A stretch of 15,704 nt of DNA from Clostridia bacterium. GTDB taxonomy: Bacteria; Bacillota_A; Clostridia; Christensenellales; Borkfalkiaceae. This document shows positions 6,972 to 13,098 of the stretch, piece after piece (position 1 is the stretch's first letter; each line of letters starts with the position of its first letter). The position numbers were made by a program, and so were the translations under genes. The notes beneath the pieces are model-generated. The model saw only the letters and a program-made list of their open reading frames with translations. It had not been told where the DNA came from and ran no database searches. The stretch covers positions 1 through 15,704 of the forward strand of contig RYWC01000009.1 in the NCBI GenBank assembly GCA_003979335.1, read 5' to 3'.

Positions 6972-7506
6972 ATTTTTTATTTATATCGTTCAGATATTTA
7001 TAAACGGCGGCAACAGTTTTTGCGTCGCATATTTCACCGCGTTCAATCATCTGCAAAACCTTTTCAATTTCTATAAACCCGACTTCTAAAAACTCACCCT
7101 CGTCCGGTCGGCTTTCCGCACGGACACAGTTTTCAGCCTGATAAATACGGATGATTTCATCGGTGTATCCCGGCGTAGGATAAAGGGTCAAAAGCGGCTT
7201 TATTTGTCCGTCTATATAACCTGTTTCCTCTTCAAACTCCCTCTTTGCGGCATACGCCGCGTCCTCGCCGTTTTCCACTTTACCCGCAGGAATTTCCCAC
7301 AGGGCTTTGTTGTAAAGGTATCTGAACTGTCTGACCAGTAAAACGGCGCCTTTTTCGACATAAAGTACTGCGACACCGCCGCAATGACGCACGCATTCGC
7401 GTTTTGACGCACTGCCGTCGGGAAGAAGAACCTCGTCCACTTCCAATTTTAAAATTTTTCCGTCGTAAACGGTTTTACCGGAAACCTTTTTTTCGGTCAG
7501 ATTCAT
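6970..7506 (-). CDS. Nudix hydrolase, ADP-ribose pyrophosphatase type
   Basis: The enzyme probably splits ADP-ribose into AMP and ribose 5-phosphate, clearing a reactive product of NAD turnover. The Nudix box GX5EX7REUXEEXGU is complete at residues 75-97, from GKVENGE to REFEEETGY. The prolines in TLYPTPGYTDE at 107-116, about 15 residues past the box, fit the ADP-ribose pyrophosphatase subgroup. The start is the ATG at 7506, giving 178 aa; the longer frame to 7599 only reads back into the upstream gene. It overlaps that gene's stop as ATGA, so the two form a coupled pair. The gene order is unknown protein then Nudix, and both end at the terminator just downstream. Exact substrate is inferred; other nucleoside diphosphate sugars are possible. 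Confidence 0.9.
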   Translation of the reverse strand: MNLTEKKVSGKTVYDGKILKLEVDEVLLPDGSASKRECVRHCGGVAVLYVEKGAVLLVRQFRYLYNKALWEIPAGKVENGEDAAYAAKREFEEETGYIDGQIKPLLTLYPTPGYTDEIIRIYQAENCVRAESRPDEGEFLEVGFIEIEKVLQMIERGEICDAKTVAAVYKYLNDINKK

Positions 7507-8234
7507 ATAGTTTTTTCGTATGCCTCGATAAGTTCGATTAATTCTGCTATGCCATCGGATACGCATTTGAGATTGAGGACAAAATAGCTGTAACCGCAAA
7601 GCAAAGCGTCAATATTTTCCACACATCCGTCTTTTACGCTTTTTTGCAGAGCGGAAAGTATTTTAAGCCCGTTTTCTCTGTCTTCGGCAGGGATATCGGC
7701 TGAAGAAATAAACTCTTCTTCCTGAGCAAAAGCAACTCCGAGCGCCGAAAATATTTCGCCCGTTTTCATATCGGTTTCCCTGTCTTCAATGACAGACGCT
7801 ATTTCCTCTCTGAAAACCTGATAAATACAGTCCTGCAAGCCTTTGACTACGGTGTTGCAAAACGCCTGATAACTTGCAAAATAACTGCCGTCTTCGGGGA
7901 AATATTGCCTCAAAAAGTCATTTAAATTGATGTTATCCTTGTCAAACTCCACCAAAAGGCAAAAAATAAACGCCAATCTTTGACCTACGGTCTGAGGAAG
8001 AACAACATAGTTTCTTAAAAACATACCGTCGTTTACAGTGACAAGACACTGACTTTTTGCCGCAAGGTAATTAAAATCTTTTGTAACAGCCTCGAAAAGT
8101 CTGTATAAATCGGGACAGTTGACTATGCATTTAAGTAAATCTTTTATTTTGGTCGTCGCCATAATAAATTTGCAACTTTTAAGCTCTTCGCATTTATCGA
8201 GAAAAGATTTGACCTGTTCTTTTGTACTTTGCAT
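7503..8234 (-). CDS. Protein of unknown function (243 aa)
   Basis: I do not recognise a family. The protein is probably soluble and mainly alpha-helical. It is rich in charged residues and has scattered Cys (residues 15, 21, 36 and 40, among others). No signal peptide or membrane segment is visible. The N-terminal part has KIKDLLKCIVNCPDLYRLFE, and the centre has FFPEDG-like and DFLRQYFPEDGSYFASYQ stretches. It lies upstream of the Nudix enzyme with an ATGA overlap, so the two proteins are probably made together. The ATG at 8234 has AAGGGGC about eight bases before it. A promoter with an extended -10 lies upstream. Confidence 0.75.
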   Translation of the reverse strand: MQSTKEQVKSFLDKCEELKSCKFIMATTKIKDLLKCIVNCPDLYRLFEAVTKDFNYLAAKSQCLVTVNDGMFLRNYVVLPQTVGQRLAFIFCLLVEFDKDNINLNDFLRQYFPEDGSYFASYQAFCNTVVKGLQDCIYQVFREEIASVIEDRETDMKTGEIFSALGVAFAQEEEFISSADIPAEDRENGLKILSALQKSVKDGCVENIDALLCGYSYFVLNLKCVSDGIAELIELIEAYEKTI

Positions 8235-8284
8235 ATTTTTGCCCCTTGTATTACTTGCCGTGCGCTTCGTGCGCAGTTTTTTTT

Positions 8285-8293
8285 ATTATAGCA
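8285..8293 (-). promoter_or_regulatory. Extended -10 promoter for the unknown-Nudix operon
   Basis: On the minus strand TGCTATAAT is a perfect extended -10 (TGn plus TATAAT). No convincing -35 is seen, which extended -10 promoters can tolerate. Transcription would begin in a run of eight A (8277-8284), leaving a leader of about 44 bases that contains a small TGCGC/GCGCA hairpin (8261-8275). Confidence 0.6.
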
Positions 8294-8332
8294 CACATAA
8301 TTTTAAAAATGCATTATTTTTAACTAAATATC

Positions 8333-8361
8333 TTGATTTTATTGAAATAATTATGTATAAT
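8333..8361 (+). promoter_or_regulatory. Sigma-A-type promoter for the DUF4364-TSCPD operon
   Basis: TTGATT (8333-8338) and a perfect TATAAT (8356-8361) are exactly 17 bases apart. Transcription would start near 8368, leaving a leader of only about 27 bases before the ATG at 8395. Confidence 0.75.
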
Positions 8362-8394
8362 GAATAAGCAATTTTTACATTTTTTTAATTGATT

Positions 8395-8919
8395 ATGTTG
8401 AACACAGGCGAAACCTCCACAAACAAATTAATAATACTTTTCGTTTTTGATAAAATGGAAAGCGCTCTATCCGAGCGTACGATTGTGGATATGTGTTCCA
8501 CTTCCAACAGCTGGATGGGCTATATGGACTGCGTAAACGTAATTCATAAGCTTATCGACGATAATTTTATTTGCGTTGTCGGCGGCGACGACGATACTCT
8601 TTACACAATTACGCCGGACGGAAGGGAAACGCTTGCGAACTTTTACATTAACATACCGAAATCCGTGAGGGAAGAAATTTCGCAGTTCGTTAAAAAGAAC
8701 AGCGCAAGATACCGCAACAGACAGGAGTGCCGTTCCGACTACTATCAGAACGTTGACGGAACTTTTACGGTAGCTTTAAAAATTCTTGCCCCCGTACAGC
8801 CTCTTTTAGACCTGAAATTCGTAGTTCCCGATAAAAAAACGGCAAAAGCGATATATAAAAAATGGGAAGAGAAAGCGGCTGACGTATACTCTGTAATTTA
8901 CGAAAATCTTTGCGATTAG
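8395..8919 (+). CDS. DUF4364 family protein, winged-helix-like
   Basis: This soluble protein of 174 aa matches my memory of the DUF4364 family found in Clostridia. The N terminus has NKLIILFVFDKMES, followed by a helix-turn-helix-like section (ALSERTIVDMCS, then NSWMGYMDCVNVIHKLIDD). A wing-like hairpin follows with YTITPDGRETL, a motif typical of winged-helix regulators. The C-terminal half (about 95-174) has RYRNRQECRSDYYQNVDG and is not a domain I can name. A role in transcription is family inference. The start is uncertain: the ATG at 8395 has no ribosome binding site, and a TTG lies at 8389. Nine bases separate it from the TSCPD gene, so the two are probably cotranscribed. Confidence 0.8.
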   Translation: MLNTGETSTNKLIILFVFDKMESALSERTIVDMCSTSNSWMGYMDCVNVIHKLIDDNFICVVGGDDDTLYTITPDGRETLANFYINIPKSVREEISQFVKKNSARYRNRQECRSDYYQNVDGTFTVALKILAPVQPLLDLKFVVPDKKTAKAIYKKWEEKAADVYSVIYENLCD

Positions 8920-8928
8920 GAGCGGAAA

Positions 8929-9183
8929 ATGTTTACTTATTCAACCAACGGCACATGTTCGCGCCAAATTATTTTTGACGTAGACAATAACAATAAAATA
9001 CATAATCTTAAATTTATCGGCGGTTGCAACGGCAACCTTCAAGGCGTTGCCCGTCTTTGCGAAGGTAAAGACATTGACGAGGTCGAAGCTTTGCTTAAAG
9101 GCGTCATTTGTAGAAACGGCACTTCCTGCCCCGACCAGCTTTCAAAAGCCATTGCGCAATATAAAAAATCTTTAAAGAATTGA
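8929..9183 (+). CDS. TSCPD-domain small protein (TIGR03905-like, 4-Cys)
   Basis: This 84-aa protein belongs to the small 4-Cys family of stand-alone TSCPD proteins, whose domain also occurs at the end of some ribonucleotide reductases. Four family cysteines are visible: Cys10 in GTCSRQI, Cys33 in GGCNGNLQG, Cys61, and Cys67 in the signature GTSCPDQL (64-71). Cys44 is additional. The pattern suggests metal binding, but function is unknown. The ATG at 8929 has AGGAG (8917-8921) in a good position. It is the second gene of the pair with DUF4364, and an intrinsic terminator begins ten bases after the stop. Confidence 0.87.
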   Translation: MFTYSTNGTCSRQIIFDVDNNNKIHNLKFIGGCNGNLQGVARLCEGKDIDEVEALLKGVICRNGTSCPDQLSKAIAQYKKSLKN

Positions 9184-9193
9184 TTTAAAAATT

Positions 9194-9219
9194 AAAGCGA
9201 GCCAAAGGCTCGCTTTTTT
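9194..9219. terminator. Bidirectional intrinsic terminator after the TSCPD gene
   Basis: A 10-bp stem, AAAGCGAGCC (9194-9203) with GGCTCGCTTT (9207-9216), has an AAA loop and a run of six T (9214-9219). On the minus strand it is followed by an AT-rich tract. It can also end the nfn operon, whose last gene stops at 9262. Confidence 0.92.
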
Positions 9220-9261
9220 ATTTGTCGATATATTTCCGATTTGCCGTTTATAGGCGTTTAT

Positions 9262-9681
9262 CTATTTCAAATTTATCAGCGTCTCATAGAGCGCGGCAGT
9301 ATTTTTATCAACTAAATCATAGTAAAAACACCTGCCCTCATAGCCGTTTTCGCTGTTAAAACGAATGAGATTAAAACCGTAATAATCTTCCCCCACGCCT
9401 ATTAAAAGTTTCTCATACGGCATACCGTTGTGTTCAAGCTGCTTTTTGAAATCGAATTCCAGCCAAACACCTTTCTGCATTTCTTTAACCGTAAGATTGT
9501 TTATGCTTACGCCGAATGCAGGCATATCGTGGGCGCCTTTCACTGTTTCGTTCCAGCAGTCCATAATTTTTCTGTACTCTGCGCTGCCGTAAACGTATTC
9601 GCTTTTTACGCTTTCGTTATAAACGTTTACCGTTTGCGCTTTATCGAAAGGAATGCTAAATTCTTCCATTACAATTACCAT
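9262..9681 (-). CDS. Protein of unknown function (139 aa), last gene of the nfn operon
   Basis: I do not recognise this protein. It is soluble, has no signal or membrane segment, and is rich in Tyr, Phe, Glu and Asn. Alternating hydrophobic strands such as KGVWLEFDFKK, LLIGVGEDYYGFNLIRF and RCFYYDLVD suggest a beta-sandwich or alpha/beta fold. The start is uncertain: the ATG at 9681 has AAGG only one base before it, while the in-frame ATG at 9669 (139 shortened to 135 aa) has it 13 bases before. It begins 14 bases after nfnB ends, on the same strand, and the next terminator is beyond its stop. It is therefore probably cotranscribed with nfnAB, though nothing shows a role in that enzyme. Confidence 0.65.
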   Translation of the reverse strand: MVIVMEEFSIPFDKAQTVNVYNESVKSEYVYGSAEYRKIMDCWNETVKGAHDMPAFGVSINNLTVKEMQKGVWLEFDFKKQLEHNGMPYEKLLIGVGEDYYGFNLIRFNSENGYEGRCFYYDLVDKNTAALYETLINLK

Positions 9682-9695
9682 ACCTTATATTTTTG

Positions 9696-11108
9696 TTATT
9701 TTTTTGAAAAATATTCATCAATAGCTTTTGCCGCTGTTTTACCTGCACCCATTGCAAGTATTACCGTAGCCGCGCCTGTCACGGCGTCTCCTCCGGCATA
9801 CACTCCCTGTTTGGATGTTCTGCCTGTGCTTTCCTCAACAATGATTCCGCCTCGGCTGTTTGTTGCAAGACCGTCCGTAGTATTTTTTATCAAGGGGTTG
9901 GGGCTTGTGCCAATTGCCATTATAACACAATCCGCCTCGATTTCGTATTCGCTGCCCTCCACTTCAACGGGACGTCGCCTGCCCCGTTCGTCGGGCTCGC
10001 CGAGTTCGCATTTTATAACTTTAAGCCCTTTTACGAAACCGTTTTTGGGGTCGCGCTTATTTTCGGGATTTTCAAAACCGATTAATTCAACAGGGTTTGT
10101 AAGAATTTTAAATTCCACGCCCTCTTCCTGCGCGTGTTCAACTTCTTCTTTGCGCGCAGGGAGTTCGTCCATAGAACGCCTGTAAACTATATAAACCTTT
10201 TCCGCGCCAAGCCTTAAAGCCGTGCGCGCCGCATCCATGGCAACGTTTCCGCCTCCTACAACCGCAACTTTTTTTGCGCGAATTACAGGGGTCTCGGAAT
10301 CAGGCATATAAGCTTTCATAAGATTTGTGCGCGTTAAAAACTCGTTTGCAGAATATACGCCTTTTAAAGCTTCACCTTTAATACCCATAAAACGAGGAAG
10401 CCCTGCGCCCGAACCGATAAACACAGCCTCGAAACCGTCTTCAAAAAGTTCGTCAACCGTAAGCGTTTTTCCTATTACTACGTTAGTCTGAATTTCTACG
10501 CCGTATTTTTTAAGCGTTTCAACTTCTTTTTCTACTATGTCTTTCGGAAGCCTGAATTCTGGTATGCCGTAAACTAAAACACCACCTGCTGTATGCAAAG
10601 CTTCGAATACAGTAACTTTATAACCCCTTTTAGCTAAATCGCCCGCGCAAGCAAGACCGGCAGGTCCCGACCCGACAACGGCGACTTTATGTCCGTTGGA
10701 AACAGGCAGTTCAGGTTCGCCTTTGAAATTTTTATTGTGCCAATCGGCAACATAACGTTCAAGCCTGCCTATTGCTACGGGTTCAAACTTGATGCCCAAA
10801 GTACACTTGCTTTCGCACTGTGTTTCCTGCGGACAAACTCTGCCGCATACCGCAGGAAGAGAAGAACTTTCGGAAATTACGCTATAAGCACCCTCAAAAT
10901 CCTTTTGTCTTACTTTTAAAATAAAATCGGGTATAGCGACGTTGACGGGACAGCCCCCGACACAAGGTTTGTTTTTGCAGTTAAGGCACCTTTCGGCTTC
11001 TGCGACCGCAATCTGCTCGGTGTAACCCAAGGCAACTTCTTCAAAGTTTTTAGCCCGTTTATTTGCTTCCTGTACGGGCATTTCGTGTTTTTTAGGATTT
11101 AAAGCCAT
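9696..11108 (-). CDS. nfnB: NfnB, large subunit of NADH-dependent reduced ferredoxin:NADP+ oxidoreductase
   Basis: This is the glutamate-synthase-small-chain-like flavoprotein of the electron-bifurcating transhydrogenase NfnAB. It has 470 aa, the expected length. The N-terminal domain has two Cys sets for iron-sulfur clusters: C41-x2-C44-x4-C49-x3-C53, and C88-x3-C92-x5-C98-x3-C102. The FAD motif GSGPAGLACAGDLAKRG starts at residue 146. A second Rossmann motif, GGGNVAMDAARTALRLGA at 285-302, suits NADPH. GGDAVTGAATVILAMGAG near the C terminus completes the FAD site. Cytoplasmic. The gene overlaps the nfnA stop by one base (TAATG), with AAAGGGGG before it. Without nfnA it would be called a glutamate synthase small subunit; the pairing with nfnA and the absence of a large GltB favour Nfn. 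Confidence 0.9.
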   Translation of the reverse strand: MALNPKKHEMPVQEANKRAKNFEEVALGYTEQIAVAEAERCLNCKNKPCVGGCPVNVAIPDFILKVRQKDFEGAYSVISESSSLPAVCGRVCPQETQCESKCTLGIKFEPVAIGRLERYVADWHNKNFKGEPELPVSNGHKVAVVGSGPAGLACAGDLAKRGYKVTVFEALHTAGGVLVYGIPEFRLPKDIVEKEVETLKKYGVEIQTNVVIGKTLTVDELFEDGFEAVFIGSGAGLPRFMGIKGEALKGVYSANEFLTRTNLMKAYMPDSETPVIRAKKVAVVGGGNVAMDAARTALRLGAEKVYIVYRRSMDELPARKEEVEHAQEEGVEFKILTNPVELIGFENPENKRDPKNGFVKGLKVIKCELGEPDERGRRRPVEVEGSEYEIEADCVIMAIGTSPNPLIKNTTDGLATNSRGGIIVEESTGRTSKQGVYAGGDAVTGAATVILAMGAGKTAAKAIDEYFSKK

Positions 11109-11947
11109 TACTCTGCCCCCTTTAATAAATTACAGGTTTCTTCCCTTCTTTTCCTTTCAAATTCGCCGTACGCGCCGGAACGCGCGATAGCTTCGTCAAA
11201 ATCCACTTCAAAACCGTCGAAATCAGGGCCGTCAACGCAGGCAAACTTTATTTTTCCGCCGACTGTAAGTCGGCATCCTCCGCACATTCCCGTACCGTCA
11301 ATCATTATGGGATTCATTGATACCGTTGTTTTAACGCCGTAAGGCTTTACTGCCGCAACGACGAACTTCATCATAATAAGAGGACCTATCGCTATTACTT
11401 CGTCAAAAGCTTCACCGCTTTCAAGCGCCTCTTTAAGCGGCAATGTAACTACGCCCTGTCTGCCGTAGCTACCGTCGTCGGTAACAATCGTAAGTTTGTC
11501 TGAACAAGCTTTAAATTCGTCTTCCAAAATTACTAAATCTTTATTGCGGAAACCTATTACAGAATGAACCTCGCAACCCAGCTTACGGAATTTTTCAGCA
11601 ACGGGCAAAGCTATTGCGCAACCAACGCCGCCGCCGACAATACATACCTTTTTTACGCCGTCCGTCTTTGTAGGACAGCCCAAAGGCCCGACAAAATCTT
11701 CGATAAATTCACCCTCTTCTTTTGCATTAAGAAGCATAGTTGCCGCCCCGACAACCTGAAAAATTATTTTAACCGTTCCCTCTGTTCTGTCAAAACCTGC
11801 GACTGTGAGCGGAATTCTCTCTCCGTCTTTATTTACCCTTAAAATTATAAACTGACCTGCTTCGGCTTTTTTCGCAACAAGCGGCGCATATATATCCATC
11901 ATCGTGACTGTAGGATTCAGAACGCGTTTTTTTACTATTTTATACAT
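11108..11947 (-). CDS. nfnA: NfnA, small subunit of NADH-dependent reduced ferredoxin:NADP+ oxidoreductase
   Basis: NfnA is a ferredoxin-reductase-like FAD/NAD(H) subunit of 279 aa, related to PyrK and sulfide dehydrogenase beta. Residues 30-49 (GQFIILRVNKDGERIPLTV) form the FAD-binding barrel with the R-x-P-L-T motif. GGGVGCAIALPVA from 105 is the nucleotide-binding motif. The [2Fe-2S] ligand set is D217-x4-C222-x2-C225-x11-C237, within MIDGTGMCGGC and FACVDGP. PyrK has Cys in the place of Asp217; to my knowledge an Asp ligand is a mark of Nfn proteins, which supports this call over dihydroorotate dehydrogenase. The complex couples NADH and reduced ferredoxin oxidation to NADP+ reduction. 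The start ATG overlaps the preceding small gene by eight bases, with AAGGCGG before it. Confidence 0.9.
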   Translation of the reverse strand: MYKIVKKRVLNPTVTMMDIYAPLVAKKAEAGQFIILRVNKDGERIPLTVAGFDRTEGTVKIIFQVVGAATMLLNAKEEGEFIEDFVGPLGCPTKTDGVKKVCIVGGGVGCAIALPVAEKFRKLGCEVHSVIGFRNKDLVILEDEFKACSDKLTIVTDDGSYGRQGVVTLPLKEALESGEAFDEVIAIGPLIMMKFVVAAVKPYGVKTTVSMNPIMIDGTGMCGGCRLTVGGKIKFACVDGPDFDGFEVDFDEAIARSGAYGEFERKRREETCNLLKGAE

Positions 11948-12194
11948 ATTTATCCGCCTTGATTAAACTTACGATTTTCTTTATTCTATCCGCAGGGTAA
12001 GGAGCCTCTTCTGCGGTTTTATAACTTACTTTACGGATTAAACCCGTCTGAATATTGTCATGCCTGCCCAGCGGCGCAATGACTTTATCTCCCTCTTCCG
12101 CGCCGTCAAAAGTGCACAGATACCAATATGTCCATCCCTTTACCTTAGGGTCGTTTACAAATTCCACGGCGGTAAAACACAACAGATTATCCAT
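11940..12194 (-). CDS. Small PriA-N-terminal-like protein (84 aa), first gene of the nfn operon
   Basis: The protein is 84 aa from the ATG at 12194. The centre, GDKVIAPLGRHDNIQTGLI at about 36-54, resembles the small beta-barrel that begins the replication restart helicase PriA (typically 'GDRV.VPFG....TG.V'). No helicase part follows. The rest includes GWTYWYLCTF before the motif and a basic C terminus (RIKKIVSLIKADKY). This similarity is weak and I do not know a function. An upstream in-frame TTG at 12209 was rejected because its codons coincide with the promoter -10. The gene overlaps nfnA by eight bases, so it is surely cotranscribed and probably translationally coupled with it. Confidence 0.72.
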   Translation of the reverse strand: MDNLLCFTAVEFVNDPKVKGWTYWYLCTFDGAEEGDKVIAPLGRHDNIQTGLIRKVSYKTAEEAPYPADRIKKIVSLIKADKYV

Positions 12195-12200
12195 AAAAAA

Positions 12201-12228
12201 ATTATACAATATATTTATTGTTTTGCAA
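12201..12228 (-). promoter_or_regulatory. Promoter of the nfn operon, placed for a leaderless transcript
   Basis: On the minus strand TTGCAA (12228 to 12223) and a perfect TATAAT (12206 to 12201) are 16 bases apart. Only six T separate the -10 from the ATG at 12194, so the expected start of transcription falls on the A of the ATG or next to it. Confidence 0.7.
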
Positions 12229-12230
12229 AG

Positions 12231-12259
12231 AAAAAAAGGCTTGAAAATTTCAAGCCTTT
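12231..12259 (-). terminator. Intrinsic terminator of the adhE-kinase operon
   Basis: An 11-bp stem (12235-12245 with 12249-12259) with the core GGCTTGAA has a 3-nt loop. On the minus strand it is followed by seven T (12237 to 12231), partly the stem's own T side. It lies about 75 bases after the stop of the APH-like gene. The nfn promoter starts directly behind it. Confidence 0.88.
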
Positions 12260-12280
12260 AAATTTTTTAAAATGACGGCC

Positions 12281-12312
12281 GTTTATAGCGTAAAAATTTT
12301 TATGCAATAAAC
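12281..12312. repeat. 32-base near-perfect palindrome after the APH-like gene
   Basis: The arms 12281-12296 and 12297-12312 match at 14 of 16 positions, one mismatch being a possible G-U pair. There is no spacer, and the centre is TAAAAATTTTTA. It lies 20 bases after the kinase stop and just before the terminator. It is AT-rich, so it is a weak terminator at best; it may be an mRNA 3' stabiliser, a protein binding site, or a decayed element. Confidence 0.45.
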
Positions 12313-12332
12313 AGCAATGACCCAATACGAAA

Positions 12333-13085
12333 TTATTCGTAATCGACAACGTCTATCCAATTGTGGAGGAATTCTTTCTCTGCCTCAGGAGCTTTTACGA
12401 GTCTTGAAGCCGCAACGATGGGTATCCAACGCTGAACATATTGTATTGCGGTATCGCTCTTTTTGCAATAAAGTTTCAAATATTTGTCGCCGAGTTCTTT
12501 TTTACCTGCCAGATAGAATAAAAGATAACTTCTTGCAACGTCGGCAGACGAGTTTCCCTGCGTGGCGTGCGACCAGTCGATTATAAAAGGCGTGCCGTCG
12601 TCGGTTATAATGATGTTTGTGGGGTTAAAGTCGCCGTGGCAAAGACGCTTATGTTTAGGCATAGAATCAAGACGGGTATGCAGGTCGTAACGCGTGGAAG
12701 CGTCCAAATCGGTAGCGGAAATTTTAGTCTGCATCTTTTCCGTGAGTTTATTGAGCATAGGTACCGTTTTGGAAAGAACCGTCATCTGCAAGTCAACGAA
12801 GAGATTCAGATATTCGTCCTCTTTTTCGGGATGTTCGTCCATTAACGCCTGAAGGGTCTTACCCTCGATATAATCGAGAATTATTGCCCACTTGCCGTCA
12901 ACCACCTCTATGGCGTGAATTTTGGGAACGTTGAGGTCGGTTTCTTCCACCCTTGCGTTGTTTAACGCCGCCTTTAAAACTTCGGCTTTGGAATAACATT
13001 CGCCGAATACTTTTATCAGGTTTTTACCGTCCTTGTAAATCTGCTTTTCGCTGCTTTCGAATATTAACTTTGCGCTGTCTTTCAT
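12333..13085 (-). CDS. APH-family phosphotransferase (kinase fold), substrate unknown
   Basis: This is a 250-aa cytoplasmic protein of the aminoglycoside phosphotransferase/choline kinase superfamily. The catalytic loop CHGDFNPTNII is at 149-159, with catalytic Asp152 and the metal ligand Asn157. The Mg-binding IIDWSHA is at 168-174, with Asp170. The N lobe is short: YKDGKNLIKVFG holds a likely ATP-binding Lys25, and the hinge is AIILDYIEGKTL. The protein is close to metabolic or uncharacterised clostridial members and should not be read as a resistance gene. The ATG has GGAGG seven bases before it and lies 13 bases after the adhE stop, with no terminator between, so it is cotranscribed with adhE. 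Confidence 0.85.
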   Translation of the reverse strand: MKDSAKLIFESSEKQIYKDGKNLIKVFGECYSKAEVLKAALNNARVEETDLNVPKIHAIEVVDGKWAIILDYIEGKTLQALMDEHPEKEDEYLNLFVDLQMTVLSKTVPMLNKLTEKMQTKISATDLDASTRYDLHTRLDSMPKHKRLCHGDFNPTNIIITDDGTPFIIDWSHATQGNSSADVARSYLLFYLAGKKELGDKYLKLYCKKSDTAIQYVQRWIPIVAASRLVKAPEAEKEFLHNWIDVVDYE

Positions 13086-13098
13086 TTAATTTTCCTCC

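Noticed and set aside
6615..7003. Alternative frames over the Cys-rich gene, including one reading into the terminator
   Set aside because: They lack start signals and run through the leader hairpins or terminator. The 6718 frame has a perfect ribosome binding site.
9430..10185. A 251-codon plus-strand frame across nfnB and the 139-aa gene
   Set aside because: It is antisense to nfnB with its iron-sulfur and FAD motifs, has low-complexity Ser/Pro/Phe composition, and no translation signal.
9696..11108. Glutamate synthase small subunit (gltD)
   Set aside because: No large glutamate synthase subunit is adjacent, while a typical NfnA with the Asp-Cys3 ligand pattern is fused by a one-base overlap.
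12333..13085. Aminoglycoside resistance gene
   Set aside because: The APH fold alone does not show antibiotic activity, and the operon context with adhE points to a housekeeping or unknown role.
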